DNA of 52,543 nucleotides from Tritrichomonas foetus. Its lineage: Eukaryota > Parabasalia > Tritrichomonadida > Tritrichomonadidae. The number at the start of each line of letters is the position of its first letter. The first letter of the stretch is position 1. Of this stretch, positions 49,372 to 52,543 are shown piece after piece. The notes below the pieces were generated by a model. It worked only from the letters and a program-made list of their open reading frames with translations, searched no databases and was not told the DNA's origin. The stretch is taken from positions 36,002 through 88,544 of the forward strand of contig MLAK01000630.1 in the NCBI GenBank assembly GCA_001839685.1. The letters are read 5' to 3'. The position numbers and the translations under genes are program-made.

Positions 49372-52011
49372 ATGGAGCATGTAAGAGTGCGTGATACCGG
49401 ATTTGGCGCACTTTCAGGCATATCTCGAGATGTGAACGTTGCATTCGAAAGTAATCAGGTTGGATCTTTAGTCAAAGATACAATTGGGAAATCCGCTGGC
49501 TCCCTCGGCCTTGCCTCAGTGTCGTATGATTCAGGGTTCCAAGGGATTGGCCACTGCTGCCAGCGTGCCATGAATTTTGTGAAGTATGATATTTTTATGA
49601 ACTTTTTCCAACAGGTTGGCCTTTGGTTTGAAAACTTTGAACTTCCAGATGGTTTCAAAAATGCATTAGATGAATTGTTCAAATTTATTTCACTTATTTG
49701 GACATTCGTCGAAAAGATTACTGAATTGATACTTTTTTATTTATGGGGAGGACTCTCAATTATTCTTTTCACAATATGGTTAATACAAAAAATATATGAT
49801 CCTAATCTTGAAATTCAAGGCTATAATGCCTATGGGTGGCAGAGAAGAGGTAAATTATGGCTTTTTTATACAAAAATGTTAGTTACTGCTATTACCACTT
49901 TATATTTACCGACAATGAACTCGGTATTTAAAGTTATTTTCTGTGATCCAACAATGATGGCTTATTATGAAATGCAATGTTATGAAGGTGCACATCTTTA
50001 TCATCTTGCTTTTGCATTTTTCGTATTTTTGTATATCGGATTGTATCTTCCTTATACTGTTTATACTGTTATTCGGAAATATCAACCTGTGCCACAACGA
50101 TTTGATGCACAAGGCCGCAGAATTGATGTATCAAAGAACAAAGAGCAATACTATGAACAATATCGAGAGCTTTTACAAACTGACCAATGCCCTTACAATT
50201 TCTTATATGCTGGTTATGAATATGGCTGGTCTGCTTATAAAGTTATTATCATGGTTGTCAAAGTGTTGCTTGTCATTCCATGTATTCCATTCATTCATAG
50301 TGAACTTTTGTCTGTTTCTTTATCAACTATGATTGTTTTTATTTATTGTTTATTATCAACAATTATGCGTCCGTTTTTAAATGACTCTGATGACTGGCTT
50401 GATATTTCAGCTCGTGTAACATCTCTTTTGACTTTAATTATGCAAATATTAGTCTTAACTGGTGTTATTGAAGGAACTTTTGCTTCATTCACTTTATTAG
50501 TATTACATATTGCTAATATTGCTGTCATGGTTATTCTCATTTTAGGAAGTTTACCTTTCGTTAAAAACTTCTTTAGAAAACATTTCGGGTCAATTGTTGT
50601 TTCATCAAATATGGATTATAACACAGAAGTTACTCGTAAGCAGATGATTTGGCAACGCTTTTGGCGTGGTATTTTAGCAACTGATCCAGCAACACTTCCA
50701 GCTTATGAACGTCTTCTTGAGCTTGATGATATTGTTAAACGTGTTGGTAAAAATGCATATCGATCTGGACTGTTTCCACCAACAGATGAAATTGCACAAT
50801 GCAGAAGATTAGCACGAGAGCTTGAAGGTGTTGATGTTTATTATAAAGGTAATGTAGAAGATGATACTTATTGGGGAAGAATGTATATCAAACCATTCCC
50901 ATTTGTTTGTGTCATTGTTTATGATAATTCCGAAAAGACTGTTGAAATTCATGATCATAATATTGTTGATTTTATTCAACAGAATTTGAAAGATGAAAAC
51001 ATTGTAAATGCCCGAAAGATTCGAAGGGCATTAAGATGTTTAAATGGCGAAATAGTTCATTATGAATGTGATGTTTCAATACTTCCACTTGGTGGCATAT
51101 CTTGTGGTGTTGTTCCAGTTAACTGCCATTGCTCAAAGGGAAGATTAACAGTTAAGACAAAATCTAATGATATGTTTTGTCATGGTTTTAATGTTGTAAT
51201 TGATTTCTGTGATGGTGTTTATACAGATGCAACTGGAAAACTTCACACTGACCAGCATTGTAAAATAAAGAACAAAGATCTTGGCATTGATCGTGATTTT
51301 ATGTCAAATCCTCTGATTTTGAAACTCTTAAATGATAAAAGAAATTTATTCTTAATAGAAAGTAAATGGGAAGATCTTCATGAAAGAATGAATTACTTCA
51401 GAATGGATCATGAGGTTGAACGAACTCAACAGGAAGCACAAATGAGTTACTCTTTTTGGGTTTTAATAGATAATAATCATCACTTACCTCGAGAAGAGCT
51501 TCAACACTTCCTTGACGCATTCGAAACAAATCCAGCTCTCCACCGAGTTTTGAAAGATCGACAACGCGAATTTGATTCACTTTATTCAAGATTACAGTAT
51601 TTCGATTCACATCCAGCAATTTCTTATTGGTATTCATTTTGGGATGACATTTATATGAAAAATTCAATGTTGAAACAAATTGAAAAGAATGATGAGTTAT
51701 TCAATTTAACAAGTCAATATGCAATCGCATATCATCCAGTGTCGATGGCAAGACTCAAGGAAAATTTGTTGAAATTGAAGCTCAGAAAGAAAAATGGAAG
51801 AGGTTTGTTTAATGATAAAATTTTAAATAAACTGGAATCCAAACTCCAAGATTTAGGGCAGGCTGAAATGGATTACTCAAAGATTCAGTACGTTATTCCA
51901 TGTTCAGAAGATGCAATGAAAGATCCAAGATGTACAAATCAATTCATTTTACCAGAAAATGCAACATATTTGATGCAGGCAGGATTGTTAGCTTGGAATG
52001 GAAAAGAATGA
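49372..52011 (+). CDS. Polytopic membrane protein, TRP-like or parabasalid-specific
   Basis: An 879-residue protein, ATG at 49372. About 100 residues of Gly/Ser-containing N-terminus are followed by a multi-pass membrane part (about 105-400): spans near 105-140, 160-190, 210-230, 285-310, 315-335, 350-375 and 380-400, roughly seven. A loop before the last spans contains RPFLNDSDDWLD, and there are YGW..YK motifs. This look (a block of helices with an RP...N.D element) resembles TRP-like/Pkd2-type or fungal Flc-type proteins, but I hold that as a weak comparison. The C-terminal half (about 410-879) is soluble and cytosolic, with cysteine-containing segments near 560-620 and long helices at the end. 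No signal peptide is seen. It is a real gene by length and consistency; it is probably lineage-specific. Confidence 0.65.
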   Translation: MEHVRVRDTGFGALSGISRDVNVAFESNQVGSLVKDTIGKSAGSLGLASVSYDSGFQGIGHCCQRAMNFVKYDIFMNFFQQVGLWFENFELPDGFKNALDELFKFISLIWTFVEKITELILFYLWGGLSIILFTIWLIQKIYDPNLEIQGYNAYGWQRRGKLWLFYTKMLVTAITTLYLPTMNSVFKVIFCDPTMMAYYEMQCYEGAHLYHLAFAFFVFLYIGLYLPYTVYTVIRKYQPVPQRFDAQGRRIDVSKNKEQYYEQYRELLQTDQCPYNFLYAGYEYGWSAYKVIIMVVKVLLVIPCIPFIHSELLSVSLSTMIVFIYCLLSTIMRPFLNDSDDWLDISARVTSLLTLIMQILVLTGVIEGTFASFTLLVLHIANIAVMVILILGSLPFVKNFFRKHFGSIVVSSNMDYNTEVTRKQMIWQRFWRGILATDPATLPAYERLLELDDIVKRVGKNAYRSGLFPPTDEIAQCRRLARELEGVDVYYKGNVEDDTYWGRMYIKPFPFVCVIVYDNSEKTVEIHDHNIVDFIQQNLKDENIVNARKIRRALRCLNGEIVHYECDVSILPLGGISCGVVPVNCHCSKGRLTVKTKSNDMFCHGFNVVIDFCDGVYTDATGKLHTDQHCKIKNKDLGIDRDFMSNPLILKLLNDKRNLFLIESKWEDLHERMNYFRMDHEVERTQQEAQMSYSFWVLIDNNHHLPREELQHFLDAFETNPALHRVLKDRQREFDSLYSRLQYFDSHPAISYWYSFWDDIYMKNSMLKQIEKNDELFNLTSQYAIAYHPVSMARLKENLLKLKLRKKNGRGLFNDKILNKLESKLQDLGQAEMDYSKIQYVIPCSEDAMKDPRCTNQFILPENATYLMQAGLLAWNGKE

Positions 52012-52543
52012 TTTTAATTTATGTTAATAAACTTATTTATTTTATTTGGGATGAAATTTAAATTATCACATTTTTATTGATTAATTTTATTTCATTTTAG
52101 GTTATATTTTATTCACATTTAATGGGTTAAATATAATAATAATTCCATATTATATGAAAGTTTTATTTTTATCTTTATAGTCAGCTCACTAATTTTACTC
52201 TATTTTATAGTCCCTTTTGGACTATTGAAAAAGATAAATTGTTGATTTATTTGTCAATATTAGATTAGCTGCACATTGAATTGAATTATATTGAAGCCAA
52301 GAAAGTGAAAGAAGATGTATACATAAAATAAAAAAACACGTATGTTCTAATTATCACAAGAAATTATTTAATAGATGAAAGTTGCTCAGCTAACCTTTTC
52401 AGTTGAAAGTAAACTGCCATGTATAGAAATATTTTTAATAGTGATATCGGTTCTTGACTCAATGTCACATTAGATGTCACATTTTGAAGAGCCTTGAAGA
52501 GAATGATGGAATTATAATAATCCTCCTATATGAAAGGTTTACA
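52012..52543. other. Right edge, intergenic
   Basis: No gene. TAAATT and AATAAA-like runs lie near the stop. A perfect small hairpin, ATAGTCC at 52207-52213 and GGACTAT at 52219-52225, with a 5-nt loop, is present; a direct repeat of TGTCACATT occurs near 52461-52482. Confidence 0.4.

Noticed and set aside
1..52543. Spliceosomal introns
   Set aside because: Trichomonad introns have a strict ACTAACACACAG-type 3' end; I found none, and the genes read through without interruption.

Overview
The window looks like a piece of a parabasalid (trichomonad) genome, most probably Tritrichomonas or a close relative. That is an inference from several signals. The DNA is strongly A+T-rich. Some twenty eukaryotic genes (RanBP1, Vps26, eIF5, Erv41/46, a CDK, a SNARE) are uninterrupted by introns. 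Many starts are preceded within about 20 nt by a TCA(+1) initiator-like motif, and stop codons often sit inside or next to TAAA, the trichomonad-style poly(A) context. Large families typical of trichomonads are present (kinase-Sel1 fusions, GAF/PDE proteins, MULE transposases). No rRNA, tRNA or CRISPR was found.

Layout. 1-4.5 kb: a MULE-type transposase gene and a gene-poor stretch containing isolated ambiguous bases. 4.5-11 kb: a very large helical-repeat protein of unknown function and an Erv41/46-type ER-Golgi cargo receptor. 11.07-11.85 kb: a 20-bp minisatellite interrupted by a 624-base assembly gap. 12-15.9 kb, minus strand: a 1009-residue FAM184-like coiled coil and RanBP1. 16.52-17.67 kb: a 1149-bp DNA transposon with 15-bp perfect terminal inverted repeats and an 8-bp target duplication, not visible as a gene. 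18.2-24.9 kb: a kelch protein, a small coiled-coil protein, and a GAF-domain protein ending in a catalytically dead cyclic-nucleotide phosphodiesterase. 25.2-33 kb: an ARM-like protein, retromer Vps26, a Qb-SNARE, eIF5, a nucleoplasmin-like histone chaperone, and a BLUF/TEX47-like protein. 33-40 kb: a pseudokinase-Sel1-repeat-tail-anchor protein, then a CDK and a CAMK/AMPK-like kinase. 39.9-43.3 kb: a gene desert holding a long GC-richer hairpin. 43.3-52 kb: a talin-head-like FERM protein with a long disordered region, an acidic coiled-coil protein, and a polytopic membrane protein.

Genes on both strands are independent monocistronic units, with no operon logic. Themes that recur are membrane traffic (Erv41/46, Vps26, Qb-SNARE), nuclear transport and chromatin (RanBP1, nucleoplasmin-like), signalling (two active-looking kinases, one pseudokinase, one pseudo-phosphodiesterase) and cytoskeleton (talin-like FERM, FAM184-like). 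The strongest unannotated signals are the short DNA transposon at 16523-17671, the structured hairpin at 41230-41366, the two pseudoenzymes, and the talin-like FERM protein. All family assignments are from reading the protein sequence; no database search was possible.
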